From Neorhizobium alkalisoli (GTDB lineage Bacteria > Pseudomonadota > Alphaproteobacteria > Rhizobiales > Rhizobiaceae), in assembly GCF_007829835.1 (NCBI RefSeq), contig NZ_VIWP01000007.1, forward strand, positions 1 to 64,000: a DNA stretch of 64,000 nucleotides, given 5' to 3'. Position numbers and translations under genes: made by a program. Below the pieces are notes generated by a model. That model worked only from the letters and a program-made list of their open reading frames with translations. It made no database searches and was not told the origin of the DNA. Positions 52,853 through 64,000 of this stretch are shown here, piece by piece (position 1 is the stretch's first letter; every line of letters starts with the position of its first letter).

Positions 52853-54271
52853 ATGACAAACTGGCTTCCTAAACTCGATCAGGGCAACGGCCCGATTTAC
52901 ATCCGTCTCGCCGACCAGATGGAAGACGCGATTCAGCAAGGCGTTCTGCCGGCGGGATCAAAGCTACCGCCGCAGCGCAATCTTGCCTTCGACATCGGGG
53001 TGACAATCGGTACAATCAGTCGGACTTACTCGCTTTTGCACGAGCGCGGGCTTGTCAGCGGCGAAGTGGGGCGCGGCACTTACATCCTGTCGCGCGAAGA
53101 AATTGCACCGCAGGCGTCGAATGATCGTGTCACCGCAAGCCTTGCCGGCACGCGGGTGATGGGCACCCTGCCCGGAATGATCCGCTTCGACAGCACGGCG
53201 GCACCTGATATCGGCCAGGGCGCTATCCTCGCGGATATCATGACCGGCATCATGACCGACCACCCGAGTGATATTTCCAGCTACACGCGCAGCTTTCCCG
53301 ACCACTGGTCGGAAGCCGGGGCACAATGGCTGGCCTATGGCAACTGGCGCCCAACGCCGGATTCGATCGTGCCGACGCTTGGCGCCCATGCCGGCATCAT
53401 GGCCGTGATCACGGCGCTGACCAATCCCGGCGACCGGATCGCCTTCGAGCACCTCACCTATTCACAGGTCAGCCGCGCAGCCGGCCTTGTCGGTCGGCGC
53501 ACGGCACTGATCGATTCGGACGAGCACGGCATCCTGCCGGAAGACTTTGAGCGGGCCTGCGTCCAGCAGCACCCAAAAGTCGCCTTCGTCATGTCCTCGG
53601 CGCAGAACCCGACACTCGCGAGCATGCCGCTCGACCGGCGTGTGGCCATTGCCGAAATCGCCCGCAAACACGGCGTCTGGCTGATCGAGGACAATCTTTA
53701 TGGCGCGATGGACAAGAAGAGCGTGCCGCTGATCGCCGAACTGGCGCCGGATCGCACCTTTCTGGTCGATGGCCTGTCGAAGGCGGTTGCGGCTGGCGTT
53801 CGTGGCGGCTGGGTCGCCTGCCCTCCCCATTTTGCCCAGCGGGTTCGGATCGCCCACAAGATGATCACCGGCGGCACACCTTACATTCTGGCAGAACTCT
53901 GCGCCCGGCTCGTGCTGAGCGGTCAGGCCGAAGCGATCTGGGAGCGCTGTCGCGCGGAAATCTCGGCACGTGAGGAAATGGCCCGGACGATGCTGGCGGG
54001 ACATGACTTCCGGTCCCATCCGGATATTCCCTTTATCTGGATCAAGCTGCCCGAACCCTGGCTCTCCGCCACGTTCAAGAACGCGATCTACGAACATGGC
54101 GTGCTGGTTGATGACGAGGACGAGTTCAAGGCGGGCCGTTCCGAAAAGGTCAGCCACCGGATCCGCATCGGCATTTCCTCGCCGGGTTCGCGAGAGGAAG
54201 TCAGGCAGGGGCTTGAACTGGTGCGCACCCTGCTCGACAGCGGTTCGGCCGGTTACGACAGTATCGCCTGA
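52853..54271 (+). CDS. MocR-type transcriptional regulator (GntR HTH plus aminotransferase fold)
   Basis: A 472-residue protein: an N-terminal GntR winged helix (residues 12-80, LADQMEDAIQQGVLPAGSKLPPQRNLA pieces) joined to a PLP-dependent aminotransferase-like domain (fold type I). The PLP lysine is in VDGLSKAVAAGVRGG. Such proteins sense amino-acid or PLP-type effectors and usually regulate a divergent gene and themselves; here the candidates are the DUF1127 gene and the gene itself. The target pathway is not evident. Confidence 0.9.
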   Translation: MTNWLPKLDQGNGPIYIRLADQMEDAIQQGVLPAGSKLPPQRNLAFDIGVTIGTISRTYSLLHERGLVSGEVGRGTYILSREEIAPQASNDRVTASLAGTRVMGTLPGMIRFDSTAAPDIGQGAILADIMTGIMTDHPSDISSYTRSFPDHWSEAGAQWLAYGNWRPTPDSIVPTLGAHAGIMAVITALTNPGDRIAFEHLTYSQVSRAAGLVGRRTALIDSDEHGILPEDFERACVQQHPKVAFVMSSAQNPTLASMPLDRRVAIAEIARKHGVWLIEDNLYGAMDKKSVPLIAELAPDRTFLVDGLSKAVAAGVRGGWVACPPHFAQRVRIAHKMITGGTPYILAELCARLVLSGQAEAIWERCRAEISAREEMARTMLAGHDFRSHPDIPFIWIKLPEPWLSATFKNAIYEHGVLVDDEDEFKAGRSEKVSHRIRIGISSPGSREEVRQGLELVRTLLDSGSAGYDSIA

Positions 54272-54321
54272 TCACTATATTGGCTGCGACTGTCCGGCTG
54301 TGGACAGTTGAGAGCCATCCG

Positions 54322-54349
54322 GCGCGACAGGCTGATTTTCCTGTCGCGC
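54322..54349. repeat. Inverted repeat between the MocR gene and purL
   Basis: Ten-base arms GCGCGACAGG (54322-54331) and CCTGTCGCGC (54340-54349) with an 8-base loop that includes TTTT. It lacks a 3' T run. It could end the MocR transcript or fold in the purL leader. Confidence 0.5.
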
Positions 54350-54411
54350 TGCAAACACACATGCGTTAAAGAGGCGCAAAGCCCCGAACGGCAGCCATCC
54401 CAGGAAAAGCG

Positions 54412-56619
54412 ATGACGATCTCCAATACGATTCAGATCACCCCCGAACTCGTAGCCTCGCACGGTTTGAAGCCGGACGAGTATCAGCGCATTCTCGATCT
54501 GATCGGCCGCGAGCCAAGCTTCACGGAGCTTGGCATTTTCTCCGCCATGTGGAACGAGCACTGCTCCTACAAATCCTCCAAGAAGTGGCTGCGCACGCTG
54601 CCGACCAAGGGTCCGCGCGTCATCCAGGGACCGGGCGAAAATGCCGGCGTCGTCGATATCGATGACGGCGACGTCGTCGTCTTCAAGATGGAGAGCCACA
54701 ACCACCCGTCCTATATCGAACCCTATCAGGGTGCGGCGACCGGTGTCGGCGGCATTCTGCGCGACGTCTTCACCATGGGCGCCCGGCCGATCGCTGCCAT
54801 GAACGCCCTGCGTTTCGGCGCTCCCGATCATCCGAAGACAAAACACCTCGTTTCCGGCGTCGTTGCCGGCGTCGGCGGCTACGGCAATTCCTTCGGCGTG
54901 CCGACTGTCGGCGGTGAAGTCGAGTTCGATCCGCGTTATAACGGCAATATCCTCGTCAACGCCTTTGCGGCCGGCCTTGCCAAGTCGGACGGCATTTTCC
55001 TGTCGGAAGCCAAGGGCGTCGGCCTGCCGGTCGTTTATCTCGGCGCCAAGACCGGCCGTGACGGTGTCGGTGGCGCGACCATGGCGTCCGCCGAATTCGA
55101 CGAGTCGATCGAAGAGAAGCGCCCGACCGTTCAGGTCGGCGACCCCTTCACCGAAAAGTGCCTGCTGGAAGCCTGCCTCGAACTGATGAAGACCGGCGCC
55201 GTCATCGCCATCCAGGACATGGGTGCCGCCGGCCTCACCTGCTCGGCCGTCGAAATGGGCGCCAAGGGCGACCTCGGCATCGAACTTTATCTCGACAAGG
55301 TTCCGGTCCGCGAAGAGCGCATGACAGCCTATGAAATGATGCTGTCGGAAAGCCAGGAGCGCATGCTCATGGTTCTCGAGCCCGCCAAGGAAGAAGTCGC
55401 CAAGGCGATCTTCGTCAAGTGGGGCCTCGATTTCGCAATCGTTGGCAAGACCACCGACGACCTGCGTTTCCGCGTGATGCACCAGGGCGAGCAAGTCGCG
55501 AACCTGCCGATCAAGGATCTCGGCGACCAGGCGCCCGAATACGATCGCCCGTGGATCGAGAGCAATGGCCGGGCGCCCCTGCCCGCCGCGCAGGTCGCAG
55601 CACCGGATGATTACAATGCAACGCTGCTGAAGCTGGTCGGCTCCGCCAACCAATCCAGCCGTCGCTGGGTCTGGGAACAGTATGACACGCTGATCCAGGG
55701 CAATTCGCTGCAGCTGCCGGGCGGTGACGCCGGCGTCGTGCGTGTCGAAGGCCATGCTTCCAAGGCGCTCGCCTTCTCCTCCGACGTAACGCCGCGTTAT
55801 GTCGAGGCCAATCCTTATGAAGGCGGCAAGCAGGCTGTTGCCGAATGCTGGCGCAATATCGTTGCGACCGGCGCCGAGCCGCTGGCCGCAACCGACAACC
55901 TGAACTTCGGCAACCCGGAAAAGCCGGAAATCATGGGCCAGCTGGTCGGCGCCATCAAGGGTATCGGCGAGGCCTGCAAGGCGCTCGACTTCCCGATCGT
56001 CTCCGGCAACGTCTCGCTCTATAACGAGACCAATGGCGTCGCCATTCTCCCGACCCCGACGATTGCCGGTGTCGGCCTTCTGCCGGACTGGAAGAAGATG
56101 GCGAAGATCGGTTCTGCCAAGGACGGCGACGTGCTGATCATGGTCGGCACGGATGGCAGCCATCTCGGCTCGTCCATCTACCTGCGCGACATTCTCGACA
56201 CGATCGATGGTCCCGCACCGGAAGTCGATCTCGTTGCGGAACGCCGTAACGGCGATTTTGTCCGCTCGATCATCCGCAACGGTCAGGTCACGGCCTGCCA
56301 CGACATTTCGTCCGGCGGCCTCGTTCTGGCGCTTGCCGAAATGGCAATGTCCTCCTCCAAGGGTTTCAAGGTCAGCCTGAAGGAACAGCGCGGTCTCGAC
56401 CATGCTCTCCTGTTCGGTGAAGACCAGGCCCGTTACGTCATCGCCGTTCCGGCCGATCTCGCCAACTTCGTTAAGGCCGGCGCTGAAAATGCAGGCGTAC
56501 CGTTCCGCACGCTCGGCACGGTCGAAGGCGACAAGATCGTTGTCGACGGCCTGATCGATCTGCCGGTTGCCGATCTCACCAAGGCACATGAAGGCTGGTT
56601 CCCGGGCTTCATGGCCTGA
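54412..56619 (+). CDS. purL: FGAM synthase large subunit PurL
   Basis: A 735-residue ATP-dependent synthase that works with PurS and PurQ in step 4 of purine synthesis (small, Bacillus-type PurL without fused glutaminase). Signatures include FSAMWNEHCSYKSSK near the N-terminus, ESHNHPSYIEPYQGAATGVGGILRD (pieces), MGAAGLTCSAVEM and DISSGGLVLALAEM. Length matches the family. It is separated from purQ by three genes. Confidence 0.96.
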   Translation: MTISNTIQITPELVASHGLKPDEYQRILDLIGREPSFTELGIFSAMWNEHCSYKSSKKWLRTLPTKGPRVIQGPGENAGVVDIDDGDVVVFKMESHNHPSYIEPYQGAATGVGGILRDVFTMGARPIAAMNALRFGAPDHPKTKHLVSGVVAGVGGYGNSFGVPTVGGEVEFDPRYNGNILVNAFAAGLAKSDGIFLSEAKGVGLPVVYLGAKTGRDGVGGATMASAEFDESIEEKRPTVQVGDPFTEKCLLEACLELMKTGAVIAIQDMGAAGLTCSAVEMGAKGDLGIELYLDKVPVREERMTAYEMMLSESQERMLMVLEPAKEEVAKAIFVKWGLDFAIVGKTTDDLRFRVMHQGEQVANLPIKDLGDQAPEYDRPWIESNGRAPLPAAQVAAPDDYNATLLKLVGSANQSSRRWVWEQYDTLIQGNSLQLPGGDAGVVRVEGHASKALAFSSDVTPRYVEANPYEGGKQAVAECWRNIVATGAEPLAATDNLNFGNPEKPEIMGQLVGAIKGIGEACKALDFPIVSGNVSLYNETNGVAILPTPTIAGVGLLPDWKKMAKIGSAKDGDVLIMVGTDGSHLGSSIYLRDILDTIDGPAPEVDLVAERRNGDFVRSIIRNGQVTACHDISSGGLVLALAEMAMSSSKGFKVSLKEQRGLDHALLFGEDQARYVIAVPADLANFVKAGAENAGVPFRTLGTVEGDKIVVDGLIDLPVADLTKAHEGWFPGFMA

Positions 56620-56638
56620 TCCCCATATTCGAACCAAG

Positions 56639-56676
56639 CGGCCCCGCAACGGCAATTGTCGGTGCGGGGCCGTTTT
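56639..56676 (+). terminator. Terminator after purL
   Basis: Nine-base arms CGGCCCCGC (56639-56647) and GCGGGGCCG (56664-56672), with a long loop, are followed by TTTTG. It ends the purL transcript before bolA. Confidence 0.8.
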
Positions 56677-56778
56677 GCATTTTGACTTCTTTTGAGTTTT
56701 GACCTGAGACCGAGTTTCGGGCAGTCTTTGATGAAACGGTGCCGTATCGAATCTGCGGCCAAATACGAGGAACACACC

Positions 56779-57015
56779 ATGCCCATGAAACCCGGCGATA
56801 TCGAAGACATGATCAAGGCCGGCATTCCGGGTGCCAAGGTCACCATACGTGACCTCGCCGGCGACGGCGATCATTACGCTGCGGAAGTCGTGGCCGAAGC
56901 CTTTCGCGGCAAGAGCCGCGTGCAGCAGCACCAGATGGTCTATGAAGCCCTGAAGGGCAATATGGGTGGCGTATTGCACGCACTCGCATTGCAGACTTCT
57001 GCACCCGCAGAATAA
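56779..57015 (+). CDS. bolA: BolA/IbaG family protein
   Basis: A 78-residue BolA-like protein that partners with monothiol glutaredoxins in iron and Fe-S trafficking. The core VTIRDLAGDGDHYAAEVVAEAF and the C-terminal HQMVYEALKGNM fit the family; a conserved His is in DGDHYAA and another in QQHQMV. AGGAAC precedes the ATG at 56779. The CGFS glutaredoxin gene lies 340 bases downstream. Confidence 0.92.
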   Translation: MPMKPGDIEDMIKAGIPGAKVTIRDLAGDGDHYAAEVVAEAFRGKSRVQQHQMVYEALKGNMGGVLHALALQTSAPAE

Positions 57016-57018
57016 TCG

Positions 57019-57216
57019 GTGCTGAGCTTCGTCAAGGAGATCATCACCGGCATCTTTCAGGATCTCTTGCGCGACCTCGTTCTGGCGGCCTTCGATCGCA
57101 AGGGCTCCCGGAAACGCAAACGCCAGACGGGATCGGCCACCGCGTGGCCGCCTATGTCACGGACAAGCACCCGGTCCGGAAAGAGGAAACGTGATCAGAA
57201 GCGCTCCCGCCGTTAG
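57019..57216 (+). CDS. Possible small basic protein
   Basis: A GTG-initiated 65-residue frame 3 bases after bolA: an amphipathic, hydrophobic N-terminal half (LSFVKEIITGIFQDLLRDLV) and a very basic tail (RKRKRQ, KRKRDQKRSRR). The ribosome site is poor. It could be a real membrane-associated basic peptide in the bolA-grxD transcript, or chance. Confidence 0.35.
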   Translation: MLSFVKEIITGIFQDLLRDLVLAAFDRKGSRKRKRQTGSATAWPPMSRTSTRSGKRKRDQKRSRR

Positions 57217-57353
57217 GCGACAGGTCGTTCTGCGTGTCACAATAAGCCTATCCAACGGGCTTATTCCGCTGGAATTCCAGACGGCAGATTGCTATCTAGG
57301 GCTAAGGTTAAAGCGCAGCGGTCCTTGAAACCGCATGTGAAAGGACAAGAAAC

Positions 57354-57689
57354 ATGAGCGGAATTCACGATTTCATCGATAGCGAAGTCAAGAGCAACGA
57401 CGTTGTTCTCTTCATGAAGGGCACCCCGCAGTTCCCGCAGTGTGGGTTCTCGGGTCAGGTCGTCCAGATCCTCGACTACCTCGGCCTCGACTACAAGGGC
57501 GTCAACGTGCTTGCCGACGCCGAGATCCGCCAGGGCATCAAGGACTATTCCAACTGGCCGACGATCCCGCAGCTCTACGTGAAGGGCGAATTCGTCGGCG
57601 GCTGTGACATCATCCGCGAAATGTTCCAGTCCGGCGAATTGCAGAGCCACATGCAGGAACAGGGTATCGCCGTCCGCGGCGCAGCCTGA
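57354..57689 (+). CDS. grxD: CGFS monothiol glutaredoxin (Grx4 type)
   Basis: A 111-residue monothiol glutaredoxin that binds a bridging [2Fe-2S] cluster with a BolA partner. The CGFS active site is in FPQCGFSGQVV, with the TIPQLYVKGEFVGGCDI segment that binds glutathione. It should hand clusters on from the suf system or report iron status to the rhizobial regulators. Confidence 0.95.
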   Translation: MSGIHDFIDSEVKSNDVVLFMKGTPQFPQCGFSGQVVQILDYLGLDYKGVNVLADAEIRQGIKDYSNWPTIPQLYVKGEFVGGCDIIREMFQSGELQSHMQEQGIAVRGAA

Positions 57690-57693
57690 TCCT

Positions 57694-57715
57694 TCCGGCT
57701 TTAGGCCGGACCTTT
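57694..57715 (+). terminator. Terminator after grxD (first hairpin)
   Basis: TCCGGC (57694-57699) pairs with GCCGGA (57705-57710), followed by CCTTTTC. Confidence 0.6.
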
Positions 57716-57731
57716 TCATGAGACATATTTG

Positions 57732-57757
57732 AAGGCGCCGCCCCAACGGCGCCTTTG
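57732..57757 (+). terminator. Second hairpin before the MFS gene
   Basis: Nine-base arms AAGGCGCCG (57732-57740) and CGGCGCCTT (57747-57755), followed by TG. The stem is stronger than the first but the T run is short; it lies just upstream of the MFS gene's ribosome site (AGGAAA). Confidence 0.6.
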
Positions 57758-57777
57758 CCATTCTTCAGGAAATCACT

Positions 57778-59025
57778 GTGACAAATCCTTCACATTCGGC
57801 GCCAGCACAGCTTAACGGCATGGGCAGAGCGCAATTCATCGGCATGATGGCAGCCCTGATGGCGCTCAATGCTCTCGCCATCGACATCATGCTTCCCGGT
57901 CTGCAGCAGATCGGTGAATCGCTCGGCGTCGAAAACCCCAATCACCGGCAATATGTGGTGTCGGCCTACCTGTTCGGCTTTGGCATTGCGCAGCTTTTCT
58001 ACGGTCCGATCTCCGATCGTTTCGGCCGCCGCAAGCCGCTGCTGATCGGGCTTGGCATCTATATCGTCTCGGCCATTGCCGTCGTCTTCGTGCCGTCCTT
58101 TGCCGGCCTGCTTGCGCTGCGCTTCGCCCAGGGTCTCGGCTCGGCGGCAACCCGCGTGATTTCCGTATCGATCGTCCGTGACGTGTTTGGCGGCCGTGCG
58201 ATGGCGGAAGTCATGTCGCTGATCATGATGGTGTTCATGATCGTGCCGGTCATTGCGCCGGGAACCGGCCAGGTCGTGCTTCTGTTCGGCAACTGGCACC
58301 TGATCTTCGTCTTCATCGCCATTGCGGCAATCATCGTCACCAGCTGGGTTGCACGGAAACTGCCTGAAACGCTTGATCCGAGCGACGTGCGTCCGCTGAC
58401 CGTGTCGTCCATCGTCGGTGGCTTCATCATCGTCCTGACCAACCGCGTGGCGCTCTGCTACACGATCGCCAGCACGTTCATCTTTGGTGCGCTGTTCGGC
58501 TTCATCAACTCTGCCCAGCAGGTCTATGTCGGCATCTACGAACTCGGTCACTGGTTCCCGGTGGCATTCGCAGCCGTGGCCTTGTTCATGTCGCTCTCGG
58601 CCTTCCTCAGTTCGCGGCTGGTCGGCAAGCTCGGCATGCGCAAGCTGTCGCATGCCGCGCTGATCGGCTTCGTGACCGTCACCTTCCTCTGGCTGATGGT
58701 GCAGCTCCTCTCGGCCACGCCGATGCCGTTCCTGCTGTTCCTCGCCTTCTTTGCGCTTGCCATGTTCCAGTTCGGCCTGATTGCCTCGAACTTCAACTCG
58801 CTCGCCATGGAACCGCTTGGCCACGTTGCCGGCACGGCATCTTCGGTGCTCGGCTTCATGGGCACGGTCGGTGGCGCACTGATCGGTGCATCGATCGGGC
58901 AGGCTTTCAACGGAACCGCAACGCCGATGGTGGCCGGTTTCTTCACCGTCTCGGTCATCGGCCTCGTCTTCGTGCTGATCGCCGAAAAGGGAAAGCTGTT
59001 CCAGGCGCATAACGCGCGGATCTGA
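57778..59025 (+). CDS. MFS multidrug transporter (Bcr/CflA type)
   Basis: A 415-residue major-facilitator protein with 12 expected transmembrane helices. Motif A appears as GPISDRFGRRKPLLIG between helices 2 and 3, and helix 1 carries ALNALAIDIMLPGLQQIGESL, typical of Bcr/CflA drug:proton antiporters. GTG start with AGGAAA upstream. Drug range cannot be told from sequence. Confidence 0.9.
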   Translation: MTNPSHSAPAQLNGMGRAQFIGMMAALMALNALAIDIMLPGLQQIGESLGVENPNHRQYVVSAYLFGFGIAQLFYGPISDRFGRRKPLLIGLGIYIVSAIAVVFVPSFAGLLALRFAQGLGSAATRVISVSIVRDVFGGRAMAEVMSLIMMVFMIVPVIAPGTGQVVLLFGNWHLIFVFIAIAAIIVTSWVARKLPETLDPSDVRPLTVSSIVGGFIIVLTNRVALCYTIASTFIFGALFGFINSAQQVYVGIYELGHWFPVAFAAVALFMSLSAFLSSRLVGKLGMRKLSHAALIGFVTVTFLWLMVQLLSATPMPFLLFLAFFALAMFQFGLIASNFNSLAMEPLGHVAGTASSVLGFMGTVGGALIGASIGQAFNGTATPMVAGFFTVSVIGLVFVLIAEKGKLFQAHNARI

Positions 59026-59052
59026 GCGCCTGATACCATGACCTGAAATGCA

Positions 59053-59079
59053 AAAAGGCCGGAGCGATCCGGCCTTTTC
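59053..59079. terminator. Bidirectional terminator between the MFS gene and the IMPase-family gene
   Basis: Ten-base arms AAAAGGCCGG (59053-59062) and CCGGCCTTTT (59069-59078), loop AGCGAT, with T runs in both directions. Confidence 0.85.
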
Positions 59080-59106
59080 TTTATGAGGAGTTTGCGGCCG
59101 AATGGC

Positions 59107-59928
59107 TCAGCCGATGATCTCGCGACGGAGCAGCTCCCAGCTGTCCCTGTCGGTGGTCAGAAGCAGGCCGCCATCGACGTGGCGCGGCAGATAGGTCGAG
59201 CCATCGAGACGGCGCACGTAGCCGCCCGCTTCCGTGCCAATCAGCGTGCCGCCAAGATGGTCCCAGGGCATCAGCTTGTTATACATGATGAACTGCACAT
59301 GGCCGCCGGCAAAGGTGCGGTATTCATGGGCCGAGCAGCGGTAGTTGGCGGCAAAGCGAACCTTGGCCAGATTGGCGAGAATACGTTCGCGTTCCTCGCC
59401 ATAAAAATAGCCCGGCGAAGCCATGCCGACCATTTCGGAAAGCGGCCGCGGCGTTGACACGGCGAGCCTGATCGCTTCGCCATCGGGGCGCTTCAGAAAA
59501 GCGCCCGACCCTTTTTCCGCCATCACCCAATCGTCGCCCATCGGATCGTAGATGATGCCGGCGACAACCTCGCCCTTCCAGACGACCGAGGCCATGACAC
59601 CGAAGGCCGGAATGCCGGAGGCAAAATTGAACGTGCCATCGACCGGATCAACGACGACGGCGAAATCCGCATCCGCGAGCTTGCCGAGCAGGGCCGGATC
59701 GGCCGCGACCGATTCCTCGCCGACGAACAGCGCATCCGGAGCAAGCGCCGCGATCTCCCGCTTCAGCAGGCGTTCGGCCGCCTCGTCGGCTTCCGTCACA
59801 AGGTCGGACGGCTCGCTCTTGGAACGCACGTCACCGCTGCCGAGCCGGCGGAAGCGCGGCAGGATTTCCTCTTTAGCGGCCAGCTTCAGCAGATCTGCAA
59901 GTTTCGTGACGTCGAGCGGAAGGGTCAT
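59107..59928 (-). CDS. Inositol-monophosphatase-family phosphatase
   Basis: A 273-residue Mg-dependent phosphatase of the IMPase/CysQ/FBPase superfamily. Metal-binding motifs: GEES, DPVDGTFNFASG and WDHLGGTLIGTEAGG. The substrate may be inositol phosphate, 3'-phosphoadenosine 5'-phosphate or histidinol phosphate; the sequence alone does not decide. It follows ttcA by 30 bases on the same strand. Confidence 0.9.
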   Translation of the reverse strand: MTLPLDVTKLADLLKLAAKEEILPRFRRLGSGDVRSKSEPSDLVTEADEAAERLLKREIAALAPDALFVGEESVAADPALLGKLADADFAVVVDPVDGTFNFASGIPAFGVMASVVWKGEVVAGIIYDPMGDDWVMAEKGSGAFLKRPDGEAIRLAVSTPRPLSEMVGMASPGYFYGEERERILANLAKVRFAANYRCSAHEYRTFAGGHVQFIMYNKLMPWDHLGGTLIGTEAGGYVRRLDGSTYLPRHVDGGLLLTTDRDSWELLRREIIG

Positions 59929-59958
59929 GGCAAATCTCTTTTTATGGAAGGGATTGGG

Positions 59959-60825
59959 TCAGAGCGGCTTTTCGGCTGAGAGGCCGGAGAAATCGAAGAG
60001 CTTTGGATCGAGCAGATGCGACGGGTTCACATGCGCGAGCGCCCGCAGCATCGTGTCCTTGCGGCCGGGCATTCGTGTCTCGATATCAGACAGCATTGCC
60101 TTCATCGCATTGCGCTGCAACCCGTCCTGCGAGCCGCAGAGATCGCAGGGGATGATCGGGAATTCCATGGCGGCGGCAAATTTCGCCAGATCGTCCTCGG
60201 CGCAATAGGCAAGCGGCCGCAGGACCATCAGGTCGCCTTCATCGTTCAGAAGCTTGGCCGGCATGCCGGCGAGACGGCCGCCGTGGAAGAAGTTCATGAA
60301 GAAGGTTTCGAGAATATCTTCCCGGTGGTGCCCCAATACCAGCGCATCACAGCCCTCTTCGCGGGCAACGCGATAAAGATTGCCGCGGCGTAGGCGCGAA
60401 CAGAGCGAACAATAGGTCGCGCCCTGCGGCACCTTTTCCTTCACAATCGAATAGGTGTCGCGATATTCGATACGGTGCTTGACGCCGATCGAAGTGAGAT
60501 AATCCGGCAGGATATGTTTTGGAAAATTCGGCTGGCCCTGATCGAGATTGCAGGCGAGCAGTTCGACCGGAAGCAGCCCGCGCCATTGCAGATCAAGCAG
60601 GACGGCCAGCAGCGAGTAGGAATCCTTGCCGCCGGAGAGACCGACCAGCCAGCGCTTCTGATCCTTCAGCATGCCGAAATCGTCAAAAGCCTGGCGCACC
60701 TGCCGCAGCAGGCGCTTGCGCAGCTTGTTGAACGAGACGGAGCTCGGCGCATCGCGAAAAAGCGCCGGAACGAGGCCATCGACCACGTCGTCCAGCTCAT
60801 CCTCGATCTTTGCGTTCAGGCCCAT
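59959..60825 (-). CDS. ttcA: tRNA 2-thiocytidine synthetase TtcA
   Basis: A 288-residue ATP- and Fe-S-dependent enzyme that thiolates C32 of certain tRNAs. PP-loop LSGGKDSYSLL, the paired CxxC motifs TYCSLCSRLRRG and PCDLCGSQ that bind a cluster, and the helix LGHHREDILETFFMN. Start taken at ATG 60823-60825 with GAGGA upstream; an earlier in-frame start would add 11 residues. Confidence 0.93.
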   Translation of the reverse strand: MGLNAKIEDELDDVVDGLVPALFRDAPSSVSFNKLRKRLLRQVRQAFDDFGMLKDQKRWLVGLSGGKDSYSLLAVLLDLQWRGLLPVELLACNLDQGQPNFPKHILPDYLTSIGVKHRIEYRDTYSIVKEKVPQGATYCSLCSRLRRGNLYRVAREEGCDALVLGHHREDILETFFMNFFHGGRLAGMPAKLLNDEGDLMVLRPLAYCAEDDLAKFAAAMEFPIIPCDLCGSQDGLQRNAMKAMLSDIETRMPGRKDTMLRALAHVNPSHLLDPKLFDFSGLSAEKPL

Positions 60826-60877
60826 CGTCCACGTCCTCGAAACATCCGGCCTGATCAATTCAGGCCCATAAAACCGA

Positions 60878-60900
60878 AAAAGCGGGACTGGCCCGCTTTT
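60878..60900 (-). terminator. Terminator after alaS
   Basis: Arms AAAAGCGGG (60878-60886) and CCCGCTTTT (60892-60900); on the minus strand the second A run becomes the T run. It lies 12 bases after the alaS stop. Confidence 0.8.
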
Positions 60901-60911
60901 CCTTAGTCCAA

Positions 60912-63569
<2,658 letters not shown>

Positions 63570-63702
63570 GCTACGCCCTTTTTACCGCCCGTGCGGTGCT
63601 TTAATTCTAAGACGGAAGGCTTGTATCGTCCGCATCCGCGACTGTCCAGCCGCACGGCCCCAATCGGGTCTGCAATCAAAAGCAAAGAGCCGAAAGCAGC
63701 TG

Positions 63703-63744
63703 GCCCAAAAACAAACCGGCCGCACATCTTTCGATGGCGGCCGG
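63703..63744 (-). terminator. Terminator after recA
   Basis: Reading leftward, arms at 63737-63744 (GCGGCCGG on plus) and 63716-63723 (CCGGCCGC on plus) are followed by a T-rich stretch (TTTGTTTTTG) from 63715 to 63706. Confidence 0.75.
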
Positions 63745-63795
63745 CTGATGCCAGCAGCGGCGGGCCGCTGGCATTCAATTCAAAACCCGATCGGC

Positions 63796-64000
63796 TTACA
63801 TGTCGCCGGCGTCGTCGCCATCATTTGCGTCCGGTCCGCCATTCTGGAGGAAACGGTCAGCGATCAGGCCGGCATTCTGGCGCAGTGAGGTCTCGATCTC
63901 GCGAGCGACTTCCGGATTGTCACGCAGGAAGGTTTTCGCGTTCTCACGACCCTGACCGAGGCGCTGGCTGTTATAGGAGAACCACGCACCGGACTTTTCG
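63796..64000 (-). CDS. recA: RecA, C-terminal fragment
   Basis: The last 68 residues of the recombinase RecA: EKSGAWFSYNSQRLGQGREN is the family's conserved C-terminal core segment, followed by KTFLRDNPEVAREIE and a short acidic tail (DANDGDDAGDM). The ATPase core lies beyond the right edge of the window. RecA drives homologous recombination and the SOS response. Confidence 0.93.
   Translation of the reverse strand, partial: EKSGAWFSYNSQRLGQGRENAKTFLRDNPEVAREIETSLRQNAGLIADRFLQNGGPDANDGDDAGDM

Noticed and set aside
54253..56979. 908-codon open frame antisense to purL
   Set aside because: It lies exactly opposite a bona fide purL and arises from GC-rich codon bias; no family motif or ribosome site.

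Overview
The window looks like chromosomal DNA of an alphaproteobacterium of the order Rhizobiales, most likely family Rhizobiaceae (Rhizobium/Neorhizobium/Agrobacterium-like). Reasons: a suf cluster in the order S2-B-C-D-S1-X-A as described for Agrobacterium tumefaciens, a DUF1476 F1-ATPase zeta-subunit gene, DUF1127, DUF982 and DUF2171 small proteins, recA followed by alaS, and GC-rich codon usage. No species is assigned.

Left accessory region (1-13,311). Bases 1 to about 5,640 are the right-hand end of an integrated element: a tyrosine integrase beside a 3' tRNA-Lys fragment (att site), a divergent AlpA/excisionase-like regulator, a tightly overlapping leftward operon of small genes ending in a Prim-Pol/RepA-type primase-helicase, a 200-bp field of GGGAAYG repeats that looks like a replication origin, and a broken VRR-NUC nuclease gene. 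This architecture (int and alpA divergent, then primase-helicase and origin) resembles Gram-negative phage satellites (PICI-like). From 5,639 to about 13,300 lies a second, visibly AT-richer segment bounded on the right by another copy of the tRNA-Lys 3' end. It carries surface-glycan type genes: a GT29/sialyltransferase-like protein, an orphan polysaccharide-export ABC permease, an SGNH-like and a GSCFA protein, and a methyltransferase, separated by long gene-poor stretches with remnants.

Core region (13,400-64,000). Small membrane, DUF982 and DUF2171 genes lead into a MacA/MacB-type efflux operon (15.2-18.4 kb). The leftward suf operon (18.5-25.8 kb) builds Fe-S clusters. Next come an alpha/beta hydrolase, two tandem membrane GGDEF proteins, tyrS, a large AsmA/YhdP-like protein, a single-cysteine Bcp peroxiredoxin, a DUF455 ferritin-like protein, an M23 peptidase, a DEAD-box helicase and a Nudix hydrolase. 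A leftward XdhC/XdhC/molybdopterin-MobA fusion set (39.9-42.5 kb) handles molybdenum cofactor. After an orphan periplasmic binding protein and rpe comes a purine block: purB, then purC-purS-(coiled-coil gene)-purQ, and purL, interspersed with a PAS-GGDEF-EAL protein, the F1-ATPase zeta subunit, a lipoprotein and a divergent DUF1127/MocR pair. BolA and the CGFS monothiol glutaredoxin sit next to each other, linking back to Fe-S and iron homeostasis. The window closes with a Bcr/CflA-type MFS pump, an inositol-monophosphatase-family enzyme, ttcA, alaS and the 3' end of recA.

The most unusual material is the PICI-like element with its repeat origin, the tandem tRNA-Lys islands, the GT29-like/GSCFA glycan cassette, and a probably leaderless, self-regulated MocR gene. 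Starts were chosen from visible Shine-Dalgarno sequences and family lengths. No database search was possible.
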